This document shows, piece after piece, positions 1-13,293 of a stretch of 64,000 nt of DNA. The DNA comes from Balaenoptera acutorostrata (Eukaryota > Chordata > Mammalia > Artiodactyla > Balaenopteridae), in contig NC_080080.1 of assembly GCF_949987535.1 (NCBI RefSeq), positions 61,168,668-61,232,667 on the forward strand, written 5' to 3'. Position 1 is the first letter of the stretch; every line of letters begins with the position of its first letter. The notes under the pieces are model-generated. The model did no database searches and was not told the origin of the DNA. It was given only the letters and a program-made list of their open reading frames with translations. A program made the translations under genes and the position numbers.

Positions 1-75
1 ATGCCTTAGAGAACTCCTGTGTGTCCAGCATGGCACCATTGCTAAGGAGCAGAAATGACAGAGGTAGGTGTCTAA

Positions 76-246
76 ATAGATCATTACAGAGTATTGAGGA
101 GAGTTCCCTGTGTTATACAATAGGTCCTTATTAGTTATCTATTTTATACATAGTATTGTCAATCCCAGTCTCCCAATTTATCCCTCCTCCCCACCCGTAG
201 CATACATTTGTTTTTTACATCTGTGATACTCTCCCATTTTCTAAGC
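76..246 (-). mobile_element. L1 3'-UTR fragment (artiodactyl/cetacean type)
   Basis: The reverse complement matches the cetartiodactyl L1 3' UTR. On the + strand it reads as the familiar antisense series: agagttccctgtg, then taggtccttattag, then tctcccaatttatccctcc. The same segment recurs, more complete, at 22.4-22.7 kb. Only the middle of the UTR is kept; the A-tail and ORF2 are absent, so this is a scrap with unclear ends. No target duplication was found. Confidence 0.7.
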
Positions 247-2150
247 CTGCTTGTACAACATAGGAAATCTTTAAGTAGTGAATTCTTCAATAGCAAGTGC
301 TGCCTCACTGTGAGGAGGGCCAGAGAGATAAACAAAAGGAAAAAGGAAAAAAAAAAGGACTGGATGTCGGAGCCAACCTCAAAGGACTGGCAGAGCCAGG
401 GAGAGCCAAATTAAGGGCTAGGTAAGCAAAGAGGATCCAGTTGACTGAAACAAGGACGTAGGTCACTGGAAGCCCATGTAAGGACCTGAGGCACAGCATG
501 ACTGCCACACCAGTCCACTACACCTGGAGGATATGCATGCTTTTGCTTGTATGGCAGCACCCTCTGGAAAGGTAAAAAGGGAAGAGTAAAACCCTTTAAT
601 GATCACTGGAAGAGCATATTTTAAGCTAGACAAAAATGGAAACAGAGTTCCTTGAAAATTGTAATATTTTTCTCTACCCAGAGGAACAGAACCCTGGAAG
701 AAAGCTGATCACATATAGTCTAGGAAACTTTGGAAAATTTTACATTTTTAAACAGAATTCAATAGAGGGTGCATGGGGTCCTAATTCAATTAGAACTATT
801 TACTCAAGGAAAAATTTAGTATTGTCAAGGAATTGGTAATAAGAATAAGAATTCTGGGCTTTTTCCCCCCCATTTCTCAATATTGACTTATTGCTAGTTA
901 TTTGGGGTTTGGTCCAGTTATCATTCACAGTGATCCAAGTGAAACCACTGAATTATACCATGAGTGAAGCTATACTTTAGAGATAGTCATAGTGCTTTAC
1001 AAGGCCCCAGGGGGACTATCCCCATAACAAATTGATCAAGATCTGAGCAAAAGAAGTTGCAATTGTTAGTGGTAAGTTGTGAGGAATATAAGACCTTTTT
1101 CATTAATGACATATTGTGCAGGATATGACTCTTCTACCAGACATGAAAACAAATCACGTTAATAAAAAATTCGAAAGAAGTTTGGTATCAGAGCAATAAA
1201 AAAGTAGGATATCGACTAATTCATTTCCCCCACAGCATCAAGACACACTTCTTTTCAAACAAATATTTGGAGTAATATAAATAGCTTCTGTGTAAGTTAT
1301 TTGATCAAATTTCCTCTTTTTCTGGTTCTTAGTGTTATACTCTTTGTAGTGTTCCTCGGTTGCCTGCGCATCCCAGCTAAATTATATCACTTTCAGCAGG
1401 ACTCAAATACAGACTCTGTAGATGCACAAATGGTTAAAGAAAACAGAGTTAACACAGATCCTTTATCCCCTCATTGTTTTTTAATATTACTGGCTATATA
1501 TTTCAACATTTTAACTAAATCACTGAAGTATCATAATGTCTTCAATGGAGGAGGAAAGCACAATTCACTTAAATCACACATTAGAAATTGTATGCAACTT
1601 ATAAGGTGTATGGAAAAGCATATTAAATTTTTACTGATATGACACACTTAATTACCAAAATTAATTTTTACAGATGGCACGTTTGCAGAAGCTTTGTACT
1701 GGATAAGCCTCCTTTCGATTCTCATCTTCAGAATTGAGTGTGTTGACAGGTTGACATTCTAAATACAGAAAGAAAGATGGGATCTCTCTTTTTATTTGTT
1801 CTTAATTTGGGAAGACTTATGGGTAATTGTCTCAAAGAATCTGCATAGCATCCGTAAAGAATCACTTTTCCATAGCAATAAACACACTTACTTGTCCACC
1901 GTGTCTTCTGGATAGGAAAAATCCACACATGCTACCCTGAGACTATTATGAATAGTAGATTTACTTTTCTCAAATTCATCTCTCCTTCTAATCACCATAG
2001 AGCTTGTTTTGAATACTCCCAGCCCCGACTTCTTCATCTCTCATTGATAACTGAATTCACTTCAATGTGCTTCTGTGCCACTGTATTGAAGATGCTTTCA
2101 CTAAGTTTACCCGTGAGCTTGCAATTCCCAAATCCACTGAATATTTTTCA
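247..2150. other. Unassigned AT-rich DNA
   Basis: I recognise no gene or repeat family here. The longest open frame (1301-1642, +, 113 codons) has biased AT-rich composition and no recognisable domain or splice context, and is treated as chance. A purine-rich patch at 326-358 is low complexity. Confidence 0.5.
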
Positions 2151-2157
2151 GACCTTC

Positions 2158-2302
2158 TTTTTCTTTTTTGTTTTGTTTTGTTTTGTTGTGTTTTGGCTGC
2201 ACCACGCAGTTTGTGGGATTTTAGTTCCCTGACCAGGGATTGAACCCGGGCCCTCGGCAGTGAGAGCACAGAGTCCTAATCATTGGACCACCAGGGAATT
2301 CC
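2158..2302 (-). mobile_element. Short CHR-type tRNA-derived SINE
   Basis: In antisense the element starts with a T-rich tail of TTTTG units (2158-2192). It then carries the short CHR-type body and ends with the tRNA-like head, whose reverse complement begins ggaattccctggtggtcca. The B-box-like sequence, read on the minus strand, is gggttcaatccctgg. Flanks cagaccttct (left) and cagaacttat (right) could be a decayed target duplication, 8 of 10 matching. Loss of the CpG in the B box suggests an older copy than those at 13.3 and 33.1 kb. Confidence 0.85.
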
Positions 2303-2679
2303 CAGAACTTATGATATCTGTCCAGTATCTGTAATAATTCTCATATATTTTACCATAAGCATGAAATGTTTAACTCCTGTCTCCAAACTCACAAAATACA
2401 CTTGCAAACATGAACAAAACTTTTCTTCATGGAAACCCATGTTTCAAGAACTCAGACCATGACTGCACCATGCCCCAGCCTCTGGATATGCCACTTTTCT
2501 TATGTTGTTCATCTGGAAATTACTGTTAGGATTTAGGGAAAGGAGAGGTTTTGTTTTCCCCATGATTGAGAGAGATTCATACTTGATAAAACCTCAGATC
2601 AGCTGTGTAAACTTTGGTAAATTACTTGACATCTATTAATCTATTTGAAAAATGTGAATATTAATAATGATAATAATAC

Positions 2680-2925
2680 AATTTATTGGGAGCTGTCTCT
2701 GTCTTAAGCAGGATGTGCTGGTGCTTTATCTGTATACCCTCTTAATTCTCAAAGCAAATCCATAAGTAATATGCCATTAAAATCTCACTTTCCCATATTT
2801 AGAAAGTGAACTTTAAAATTTTTGAAGGACTTGCTGTAGGGCACACAACTAGTAGGTAAGACAACAGAGATTTCTGCTCTTGTCTCTTTACTCAAAAACC
2901 TCCCACCTCACAACATTGTCATACC
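2680..2925 (+). mobile_element. MIR SINE remnant
   Basis: Diverged match to the mammal-wide MIR in forward orientation: a segment like 'ctttatctgtatacyctcttaattctcaaagcaa', then a degenerate 'cccattttacagatg' region, then gggcacacaactagtagg at 2838-2855, which matches the MIR 'ggtcacacagctagta' stretch. Ends are approximate and no duplication is visible, as expected for an element this old. Confidence 0.6.
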
Positions 2926-5900
2926 CAGCACATCCTTGTCACTCCTTAAATAATATCTGAAACAATGAAATTGTTGAATAAGATTTCAAAATGTAAATCT
3001 TCCTGAATATACACTTTGTGCAGGGAAATTGGTGAAAATATGTGCTAACCAAGAATGAAAATTATGAGCAAACATTTATTTATTTGCTTAAAAAGAGAGA
3101 GGGAGCAGCTAGCACAAAGAGAATATGGGAATATTCACAAATGGATTAAAATGTACAGATAAAGAACCAAAACTGAAATGAAAGGAAAGTGGCATCCAGG
3201 AGGACAAGGAAATTCAAAGAATCTCCCAGTGTGACTCAGTCTGAAATAGCTTCAGATGTTTCAGTCAGCTTGAATACACAGGCCAGCTAGGGGTGAGATG
3301 TTGCTCTTGAATAATTATTTCCACTCCTACTTTTTTGATATATAAACCAAATAGTGACAGGATGTCTCTGTCTTTATCAGATGAATGTCAGCATTAGCTT
3401 TCTTACATTGTTACAGAAATTGTATTTCAAAAATAAGCCTATTTGTGGAACAAACACAAAGGAAATAAATTCCTTTATAATAAAATTATTGTAGCATTAA
3501 ACATGCATTCTATTTGATCATAAAATAGTTGCAGATAAGCACAATACATTTTCCAGCTCATTTACTTTTCTGAAATCTTCCCACATAAGTCATATGGATT
3601 TTACTTCAGAAAGCACGAGATAAATAAAATAACAATTTACCATTAGATCTCACGAATAAGTGAAAGAATGTTGCTTTCCAAGACAGGCTAAATGAACTAT
3701 ATTTGAGATCATGATAATGAATTTCAAACATGTTAAATAATGTTCTTAGTTACATGAACTAAAACAAATTCAAATTTTTAAACAGAATTGATATATTTTG
3801 CTATATTTATTGTTATATAAATCTTGTGAAATAGTAGCTGTTATTGAAAATAAGTGCTCTAAAGCTGATGTACCTTGGTTTTTTGTCAACTTTCCGAATT
3901 CTGGTTTTATCTCTTAAACCTTCTTTCCCAACTTTGTATTTTCCCTCAAATTTGGACCTAGGGTTCCTCCTAAGATAGATTCATCAATCTAGTACTGGTC
4001 TTTTCCACTATTTAGGATGGGAATTATCTGTCCTCTTTTGTTCTGTAGCAAAAATCATAATTCATATTATCTCATAGCTTTACCTGGATATGCAATACTG
4101 CAGAAATAAAGACAATATTAAAAAACTGCAGAAAGAGAAAAGTAAATTGAGAAGTGAAAATTAAATTTAGACATTAAAAATCAAGTGTATCACAACTTAA
4201 ATTCAAAAAGTGAACCTGCATATATACATAAAAGATTAGGAAAGAAGGATAATGTAACTGCAGATTTTTGAAAATAATAAATTGTGAAATAAAAATAGTG
4301 TGAAAAATCCTGAGGAAATGAGTGATTTTCTAGCTAAATATAAACCTTCAAAATTGATCCAAGAAAAGTGAAATTTTCAAACCTATATAATGACAGAAGA
4401 AAGGAAAACAGATTCTCAAAGATGATCAACAAAATTCACAAAGCCCAAAGGTTTTAAGGTATTTGATTCTCATGCTATGTAAATTGCTTAAAAGCATAAG
4501 GAAGATGGAAAGCCACCAAATTTATTTAATGAAGCCAGTATAACATTAATAAACATTCTTGACAAAGGAGTAAAATAAGGAAACTTGTAAAGTGTCTGTT
4601 TGGGCCCTGTGGGAAGCAGATAACAACATGGGCAAGATATTAACAGGGGAAACACCTATGAAAGAGAAAGGGGAGCAGGAATAGGCAGGGAAACCCTTCA
4701 GACCAGGACACCAGCATTATAGCTGTGGAAGTAGAGAGCAATCAGAGGAAGATTAAGGAGAAAGATCCTCAGTGTGGTGCAGGTAGGTCCAATAGAGTTT
4801 TGTCCAGCTCAGTCAGAAGTTCCAACATAAAGAATGCCTACAGAAAAGTCTGAAATTGGCAGATGTGCCCAGGCCCCTGTAATCCTAGTATCAATAGTTA
4901 TTGTCTGGAGCTGCCCGGAAGAATGTAGTCTTGGTGTGAATTCTGCAGAGAAAAACAGAGGCCCTGCAGCTGAAAGCTGGCAGCTAACTGACTGTACTCC
5001 TTGTAAATAAATTCTCTCTTGAGAGAACATCTCCCATATATACCATGTGCCATGAAACTGCCACATAGACCTACATTATGAATAAATATAAATGCTAAAT
5101 TCTAAATAAAACAGCAGAAATATTTGTCAGCCTTATGATAAAAGAATAATATGTCATGGCTAACTAGAATTTATTAAAGGAATACAAGTAAACTTTAAAG
5201 TATATGCATATGGAAGTTCACGTGACTGGTCTTTGAATATCAAACTCTAGGTGTTACCATTTCATGGGCAGGATAAATGGTGAGCTGACATATGGAAATT
5301 TAGTCCAGAGTTGCAAAGGCAAACATTTCAGATTGTAGGATCTGAGTTCTTATTGAGCTGCTTCCTCTCTGGGCAATATTATATGACATGTTTCAATGTA
5401 TGGGTAGTTTTTTTAAAAAAATTTACTCTGTTTAATGATTTTCATCAACATCAAGCGACCCAATATTCTGTAATCTAATACTTGATTTTATGTCACCATC
5501 ATCAAAAAAAATTTTTAATATTTAATATTTGTTCTCTGATTAGAGTTGGTAAAACTGATATATAATACATCATCAACATTACCAAATATTATTTCAGTAA
5601 ACATCCTACATCATATTTACCAGTGGAACATTAGAAGATTTGTCATTAAAGTCATGAACAAGATAATGCTACTGCAAAGACCATTATTTTTTAACACTAT
5701 TTTGTAAATAATAACAACTACATTATGTGATGTAGAAGGCAAAATTATCATCATGTTTATGTGTTTTAACTCTTACCCTGGAAAACCTACTAAAATCATT
5801 AAAATTAATAAGAGAAAGTTGTAAGATGGCTTTTACAAAAATATTAATATTAGTAATTTTAATATGCCATGTGGTTATTGACATGAAAAAGTCACCACCC

Positions 5901-6035
5901 ATAATAAATATATAAATTATATTACTTATAGGAAATATTTCAACAAGAAAAGCTTTAAAAACTGAATGAAGATACTTTCCTGAAGTGAACGAAAGATGAA
6001 CAAAAGGAAAGACATACTTTATTGCTGCATGAAAA
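2926..6035. other. Unassigned AT-rich DNA
   Basis: Mostly AT-rich sequence with no gene or repeat I can name. The segment 4590-5080 is less AT-rich and contains a minus-strand frame (4809-5066, 85 codons) with no recognisable domain. It could be an old LTR or other decayed repeat, but I cannot place it. The rest shows only short A- and T-runs. Confidence 0.45.
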
Positions 6036-6039
6036 GACT

Positions 6040-6208
6040 TTGCCTAGCAAAACTAGTGGTTACCAATGGGGAGAGGGAAGGAGGTAGGTGAAATATAGAG
6101 GTAGGAAAAAAATTGGTTATCATGGAATTATATGAAATCATGTGTGTGAAACTTTTTAAAATTGAAAAGCACTATAGAATTTAAAGAATCTTTCATTCAA
6201 AAAAAAAA
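6040..6208 (+). mobile_element. Possible L1 3'-end fragment with A-tail
   Basis: The text 'actagtggttaccaatgggg agagggaag' at 6050-6078, then a stretch ending in cactatagaatttaaagaat and an 11-12-base A-run at 6199-6210, resembles the 3' end of older cetartiodactyl L1s. The A-run directly abuts the truncated start of the Tigger element. It may therefore mark the insertion that cut the transposon, or only a shared edge. Family assignment is tentative. Confidence 0.4.
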
Positions 6209-6210
6209 AA

Positions 6211-7756
6211 GTTCTTGAAGGAAATTAAAAGTGCTACTCCGGTGAACACATGAATGATAAGAAAGCAAAACATTCTTACTGCTGATGTGGAGAAAGTTTT
6301 AGTGGTCTGGATAAAAGCTCAAATCAGACACAACTTTCCTTTGAACCAAAGCCTAATCTGAGCACGGCCCTAACTCTCTTCAATTCTATGAAGACTGAGA
6401 GAGGTGAGAAAGCTGCTAATAGTTTGAACCTATTAGAGGTTGGCTTATAAGGTTTATGGAAAGAAGCCATCTCCATAACATGAAAGTACAAGATGAAGCA
6501 GCAAGTACTGACATAAAGGTTGCAGCAAGTTATCAAGATCTGGCTATGATAATTGATGAACAGATTTTCAATGTAGACAAATAGTCTTATGTTGAAAGAA
6601 TATGTCATCCAGGACTTTCATAGCTAGAGTGGAGAAGTCAATGTCTGGCTTCAAAGCATTAAAGGATAGGCTGACTCTCTTGTTAGGGACAAATGCAGCT
6701 GGTGGCTTTATGGTAAAGCCAATGCTCACTTACCATGCTGAAAATCCTAGGGCCCTTCAAAATTATGCTAAATCTACTCTGCCTGTGTTCTATAAGTAGG
6801 ACAACACCTGGGTGATGGCACATTTATTTAAAACATTGTTTACTGAGTATTCACTGTTGAGACCTACTGCTCAGGGAAAAAAAAAAATCCTTTCAAAATA
6901 TTACTGCTCATTGACAGTGCACCTGGTCACCCAAGAGCTCTGATGGGATGTATAATGAGATTAATGTTGATTTCATGTCTGCTAACACAGCATTCATTCT
7001 GCCGCCCATGGATCAAGAGTGATTTTGACTTTCAAGTCTTATTATTTAAGAAATACATTTTATAAGGTTATAGCTGCCATAGATAGCGATTCCTCTGACA
7101 GATCTGGGCAAAGCAAATTAAAAACCTTCTAGAAAGGATTCACTGTTCTAGATACTATTAAGAACTTCTGTGATTTATGGGAAGAGGTCAAAATATCAAC
7201 AATAATGGGAGCTTGGGAGAAGTTAATACAACCCTCATGGATGACTTTGAAGGATTTGAGGCTTCAGTGGAAGAAGTAATTGCAGATGTGGTGGAAATAG
7301 CAAGAGAATTAGAATGAGAATTTGAACCTGAATACATGACTGAATTGCTGCAATCTCATGATAAAACTTTAGGGGATGAGGAATTGACTCATGGATTAGC
7401 AAAGAAAGAAGTTTCTTGAGATGGACTCTACTTCTAGTGAAGCTGCTGTGAAGACGGTTGAAATGAAAACAAAGGATTTAGTATATTACATAAATTTAGT
7501 TGATAAAGCAGTAGCAGGATTTGAGAGAATTGATTTGAAAGAAGTTCTACTTTTGAAGGAAATAAAACACTATCAAACAACATTGCACACTATAGATAAA
7601 TTATTTGTGAAAGAAAGAGTCAATCAATGCAGCAAACTGCATTGTCTTATTTTAATAAGACCCCAGCCTTCAACAGCCACCACCCTGCTCAGTCAGCAGC
7701 CATCAGCAATGAGCAAGGCAGGACCTTCTACCAGCAAAAAGATTATGACTTGCTGA
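6211..7756 (+). pseudogene. Broken Tigger1 transposase
   Basis: In its family this is a pogo/Tigger transposase: a DDE enzyme that cuts the element at its inverted repeats and pastes it into TA sites in the nucleus. Here only the part after the N-terminal helix-turn-helix survives, in pieces. The frame 6602-6799 (65 codons) holds the segment around [18 protein letters not shown] and ends [12 protein letters not shown], just before the catalytic core, where it stops early. Around 6880-6890 an A-run shifts the frame. Past it the trace 'LLIDSAPGHPRALMG' (6899-6945) carries the second catalytic Asp region. Frame 7421-7756 covers the acidic C-terminal part and ends with a Ser/Thr/Gln-rich tail. 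Several stops and shifts make it inactive. Confidence 0.88.
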
Positions 7757-7981
7757 AGGCTCAGATGATGGTTATTTTTTAGCAAAAAAGTATTTTTATT
7801 AAGGTATATATATATATTTTTAGATATAATACTATTGCAGACTTCATAAACTACAGTGATGTATAAACATAGTTTTATATGTACTGGGAAACCAAAAAAT
7901 TAGTGTGACTTACTATATTGTGATATTCATTTTACTGTGGTGGTCTGGGAGCTGACCTGCAATATCTCTGGAGTATACTTG
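6211..7981 (+). mobile_element. Tigger1-type DNA transposon, 5'-truncated
   Basis: About 1.77 kb of a TcMar-Tigger (pogo-like) element with coding sense on the + strand. The right terminal inverted repeat is clear: gtggtctgggagctgacctgcaatatctctggagtatacttg (7941-7981), matching the Tigger1 end with scattered changes. It is followed by TA at 7982-7983, as expected for a TA target. The left terminus and transposase N-terminus are missing. The match begins where the element encodes the region just after the DNA-binding domain, directly after an A-run at 6199-6210. Tigger1 was active in early eutherians and is immobile today. Confidence 0.9.
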
Positions 7982-7983
7982 TA

Positions 7984-8779
7984 TCTGTTTTCCTCAAATA
8001 ATTTACAAATAAATATTTGAAATGGAAATAGATCAATTTGATCAAAATCATCCTAAAAGTCACTTTAAATAGTAACTATGCAAGAATAGCCAAGAATATA
8101 TAGAAAGGCGTGTTATGCCTTGTCCTGATATATTATAGTAGGTGTTAAAATGCTAAGAATTTGAAAACAATTGCATTGTATTAATGTTAGTGATGTCTTT
8201 TATATTGTAAATATAGAATGAAAATAAGTCAGAGGAGTATAATTTACTTTTGTATTGATATTTGATTAATTTCTTTAAATTAACAAAGATCCATATCTTA
8301 CACCTTACATCTAAATTAATTATATAAAATTTATGTCAAAAGTTAAATTAAAAAAAAAATTAAAAGAAAGTGTAAAACAATGTCTAAATATCAGTGTGAG
8401 GACTGTTTGTTAAAATAAATAAGGCCTGATAAATTTGACATTTGAAAGGGTACATTTTCATTACTTTAGAAAGCATCAAAATAAATTATAAAAAATAAAC
8501 TTGGAAAGTTTTTCATCCAAAATGCAGAAAAGGGGTTAATAGCTATGCCATATGGCCAACTTTTATGAATTAATAAAATTAACTAAACATCTCAACCAAA
8601 AATAGACAATGGGTAGTAATAGACAAGAAAGAAACAAAAAACAAAACAAACTACCAACAAACATATAAATACAATGAAGAACAAATATTTTATTTATGAA
8701 GCTGCCAATGATTTTTTTTAATTAAATTCTTTGTGTGCTTTAGGATGCAAATAGGCAGGTACTACATACATTAATGTGT

Positions 8780-8828
<49 letters not shown>

Positions 8829-11800
8829 AGAGCCTTTCTAGATTGTAATTCTGCTTTACATGTACTGAGAGATATATTTATACCATGTGTTAAGTGAAAT
8901 TTTTTCTAAAAATTTTGAAAGTATTTAAAGATACATAAAAAGGTACACAAATATATAAATAATATTCATAGCTATGTTATTGCTTTAGAAAGTCTTGAAA
9001 CAACTTGAGCTCTTAGTAGTTGGAAATCAAATAAGTATTTTAAATTGTAAATAATTACTATCGATTATTATATAAATAAATATGAGAAACTGCTAAATGA
9101 AGTGGAAATTATTACCATTTATGACTGACTGAAAAATTTATAAGATATTATGTTATGACAGAATTGTTCTGAGCAACAACTAAAGGCAAAATATCAAATA
9201 TAGGATTACATGTAACATATATAAGAACAGAATCACACAGACACAACAGAAAATAACAGTTTGATACCAGGAATAATGGATATAGAGCTCTGGAAGTTTA
9301 CCAAAGAAACCCTACTAATGCAATAACATGAAAGAACTAATATCAATAATAATATGACATATTATAAATCAAAATGCAATTAAACTTTGTTGTTGTTGTT
9401 CTTGCCTGCCTTTTGGAGAGAGAGGCTCCCAAAGGTTTAATTATCTGATTCACACACTAAAGCTCCATGGAAGGAGGAAGCTGAGATTTGGAAGCAGGAA
9501 ACTAAAAATAAGGGTTGAAAGTTGGGAAGAACCCATTGGATGTCATTCGAGGTCTAGCAGTTCTAAAGAAGAGGGAACTGAATAGTAGGTGAGGTTGAGT
9601 AATGAGAAAAAAATTCCTGACCCAAGTACATTAGACTTCTCTGAATCCAGGTTCTTCTTCTTGGGTTTGGTTTGTAGCCTTCAGGTGGCCTGGGAGAGAC
9701 AAGCAGAGCCGGAGGAAAGGGAAAGGAAGGAGTTGCAAGAAAGGTTAAGCGGGGACTAATGAAGCAAGGCTATTGTCAAAGATTCAGGAAATGTAAAAAC
9801 AAAAACAGAGAAGGATTCTTGGTACTCAACACTGATCATTGTGTGTGTTTCATGTTCTCACACTGAAATTCCATCACCTGCATTTTCTCTCTAGTTCCTT
9901 CCTCAAAAAGTGGATGTAGTTGATTTAATGCTATCGATTCATCTGCCAAATAATCACCACACCATTTCAACTCTGCCAGGACACATATTGTTCTTTCACT
10001 CAAGCTATATGGAAAGGCATTATATTTCTTTACCTTATTTCTGCTTGTTGATATTTCATCAGGAAACATAACTTTTCCCTATTTTCCTTAATATTTCTCT
10101 GTCTTGTTCCAAATCTAAAATGTTCAATATCTAACACCACAACTTATTCTTTTACTGTTTACAGGAAAGACTCTTTTGGATCTTTAACGGGATATGAAAG
10201 GGCAATAGCTCAGTGGCTATATATACAGAAAATAAATATTAAAATACTTATTTCTTAGGAATCTTTGTTTTCCATAAAATTTTCTTCTTAGTGTCACAAC
10301 AGTATCAATTTTCCTGGAGTAGAAAATCAAATCAGTAGTCTTCTGACAATGTTAAGAAAATGCCTGTTTGTTGTATAAACCAGATGTCGATCATGCCCAG
10401 CAGTGGGTTTGCAGCCTGAGTCCCCCTTATCCCTTTGGTGTAAAATTGATGAGATTAACCCCACACAAAAAAGGAAGACAGAGAACCTTCTTAGCAGGCA
10501 GGGCGGAAAGAATATGAACAATATTGGAAACTTATTTGTGCGGGGCAATGGGTGACATATGACACTCCTGATGAGTGTTGTGGGAATTAGAAGAGCCAAA
10601 AAATGGTGAGTAGGACCTTCGTACACGTAGGTTTCTGATATAAGTTTATAGATGGTTTATGCGATTTCCATTTATTGTGTTCTCAATTCACTGATAATAC
10701 TTCTATTTTTACTAACCACTGAGACCTAAGCAAAAAAATAGGTCAAGAGTCATCTACATCTTTGAGCTAATAATGCCATGTTTCAGATGAATTCAATTAG
10801 ATTTTTAAAGTAGCTCAATATTAGAAAGAATTATTCTGGCTATGAAACATATGCAATGCACCAGCCTGAGACTTTTCCTTTCTGTCCTTTTCCTTTCCCC
10901 TTCTTGCCCTTTAACTTTCTCGTTCTATACTCAGTCCCAAAGGACTTTGATACTATAATTTAGAATCTGTTTGGTTCTTCGAGAAATAACCATGAAACAA
11001 TGTAAGGACAAAATTTGATATGGAAAAACATTTCTCTGACTTCCATTTAGCAACAAATAAACCCCAGAAAACCTCTAAAAATGTAATTTGGGGACACTTG
11101 CAAAAGTTTCTTCTATAAGAAAACTGGACAAGATTTTCATTAAATGTGGCCTTATATATTAGAATTACTTATAGTCTTTGTTATATTAATCAAAACAGTA
11201 GGTGAACAAGCTGTCCAGAACTGTGGTTCTTTACCTCTTTCTGTAGCAGTTGTTGACATGTCATGCTCAAAAAACACAGAAAAACTATTTGAATGTATAT
11301 ATAACTAATATTGCTTACACTAGAAGCAACCACAAATCTCTTCAAAATACAAAGAAATCCCACATATATCAATACATCAGGGGGAAAAAATTCTTATTTG
11401 CCTTTCAAAGTAATCAGTTTTATCCCCAGAAAATAGGTCCAATTTACTGACAACTATAAGCTGGATAGTAAATTGACTCTTTATGATATCATCTCTGCTG
11501 CTGTTACACTATGGGCTTGGTTCAAGATTCATTGTCCAGCTGCTTCATGAAATCCTGCATAAAGATACACCAACCCTGAAAGTAATCTCTTTCCCAGTTC
11601 TTTGTGGCCCTGGAAAGGCACAGAATTTATGGGGACCTGTTAGAGAAGCCAGGCTAATAAAAACAGAAAGATACTCTAGTGTTCTTGGCAGTGCGTTGTG
11701 CTTATAGATGTAAAACTGTTTAAGCTCCTCTATCCAAGATGATATTCTTGCCATCCAGTGAATGAAATTCTAGGAAAAGCTAGCCAATAACGTTCAACAA

Positions 11801-12515
11801 TGCATTCTATTTATTGTGACTAGTAATAATTAAATCTGTCCAATGAAAAATGGCAGTTTGTTTATGACAAGTCCTAGTTTCTTATTATGGTTTTCCTTTT
11901 CTCGAAAACTGCAATTGTCTATAGCAATGACTGTCATAAAGTTCCTCATAAGAACAGAGTGATAAGTATGGCATAACAGGATTGACAGAACATTAGAAAT
12001 AAAAGCATGTCTTTCCTTTTTACTTTTTAAACCTTTCATGATGCTCTTTTCTAGAGCCAAATCTTCCATTAAATGAGGAAAAAAAAAAAAAAGCCCTGAT
12101 CTATAAATTACTGAAGTAATTACTTATTATCGCTATTTTTGAAGAATTGAGGATTTTAAAGAATAAAAAAATATCAGGAGTGTTGATGTTTTCAAGGACC
12201 AAAATCTATTTGAAAAAGTATAATTTGTGTAATGGTAGATATTACTGTTATGTTACTTCTGCCTAAATATTTAAATCTTATTTAAATTAAAGCAATTAGT
12301 GTACTTTTTCAGGATATAAGTAGAGTGAAGTATTGAGAGCAGTGGTTATGAGGAAAACCTTACCTTCCTGAAACACTGTATAAAAATATTTTGCACAAAT
12401 TATCTTCTTTATATTAATCTAAGGTGAATGGACAGATGAGAGAAAGGTAACACATTTACTGGATTCCAGAAATACAAGCAGTAAAGTCAAATGATTTTTC
12501 TTAAGGTGCTTTTCT
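7984..12515. other. Unassigned DNA between Tigger1 and hAT remnant
   Basis: No gene or named repeat was recognised over 4.5 kb apart from the (TA)n tract at 8784-8826. A GTT triplet run (9390-9400) and a purine-rich block (9440-9760) stand out by composition only. Open frames such as 10327-10626 (-, 99 codons) and 11483-11707 (+, 74 codons) show no domain, no supporting splice sites and no codon pattern that I trust. Confidence 0.5.
8784..8826. repeat. (TA)n microsatellite
   Basis: About 21 uninterrupted TA units, bordered by mixed tacata units on the left. It is self-complementary and so likely length-polymorphic and prone to cruciform formation. Confidence 0.97.
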
Positions 12516-12517
12516 AT

Positions 12518-12680
12518 AGCTGTGCTGTCTGAGAGAATAGCCTCAGACACACTATTTAAATTAAAAATAATTTGAAGTTAATGATGTTAACAATGCACTT
12601 CCTCAGTTGCACTAGCACATTTCAAATACTCAGCAGTCACATGTGACTGGTGACCACAGCATTGGACAAAAAACTTGCAG
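12518..12680. mobile_element. Nonautonomous hAT-Charlie remnant
   Basis: The left side gctgtgctgtctgagagaatag (12519-12540) and right side tactcagcagtcacatgtgactggtgaccacagcattggac (12628-12668) match the well-known hAT-Charlie MER family. Those elements start 'agtgctgtccaatagaa' and end 'agccacatgtggctagtggctaccgtattggac'. The middle is AT-rich and decayed. An 8-bp target duplication could not be confirmed. The exact MER subfamily needs a database comparison. Confidence 0.7.
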
Positions 12681-12984
12681 AACATTTCCATCAATGCAGA
12701 GATTGCAGTTGGGAAGTGTTGTTCTGAAGAATATTTGTTAACATTTCTACAGCCTTTTAATGTTCATGGAGTATTTTTTATAGCCAATGGAAAGTATGGA
12801 AGCAATAAGAGGAGAGAAGCAAAACATTGTTGTATAAAATCTATTGTAATCGTATCTTGCTTTGGGGGAATTAAAAAATGATTTTATTTATAGAAATATA
12901 TAAGAATATGTAGATTCTCAATATTGTTGCAATAGCTAATGGTCAAGTACTTTTTAGCCCTAATGCTGTGTGTAACTTACACAA

Positions 12985-13075
12985 TAATCCTTTATTGAGT
13001 ACTGTTCTAGATACTTGGAATACATGAGTGAAAAAAAATCTCTGCATTCAAGGACCCAGCAATCAGATTTTGCTT
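12985..13075 (-). mobile_element. L2-like 3'-end scrap
   Basis: The antisense text 'ttattgagtactgttctagatacttggaatac...ctctgcattcaaggacc' follows the usual antisense 3' end of LINE L2 ('tattgagc...ctgttctagg.gctgggaatac...ccctgccctcatgga'). It is short and diverged, so MIR or chance resemblance remains possible. Confidence 0.45.
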
Positions 13076-13293
13076 TAGTACTTTTTATAATTACTTGATA
13101 CCAACCTTAAATTTTAGTAAATATGTTGTTTCACTACCCTTTGTAGATATTATTTATACTTTTAATGCAATTAGGTGTGAACTATTAGTAAATGAGAGAT
13201 TTAGATGACATCTGGGTTTAATAAAAGTCTTTTTTCCCCCTAATATAAATTCCCTAGCATTATTTCTTTTACTTTTAAAATTATCTATTCTTG

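Noticed and set aside
1301..1642. 113-codon + strand frame as an exon
   Set aside because: Composition matches surrounding AT-rich DNA; no domain or convincing splice sites.
10327..10626. 99-codon minus-strand frame as a small gene
   Set aside because: No recognisable domain, no splice or promoter context, and no codon pattern distinguishable from chance.
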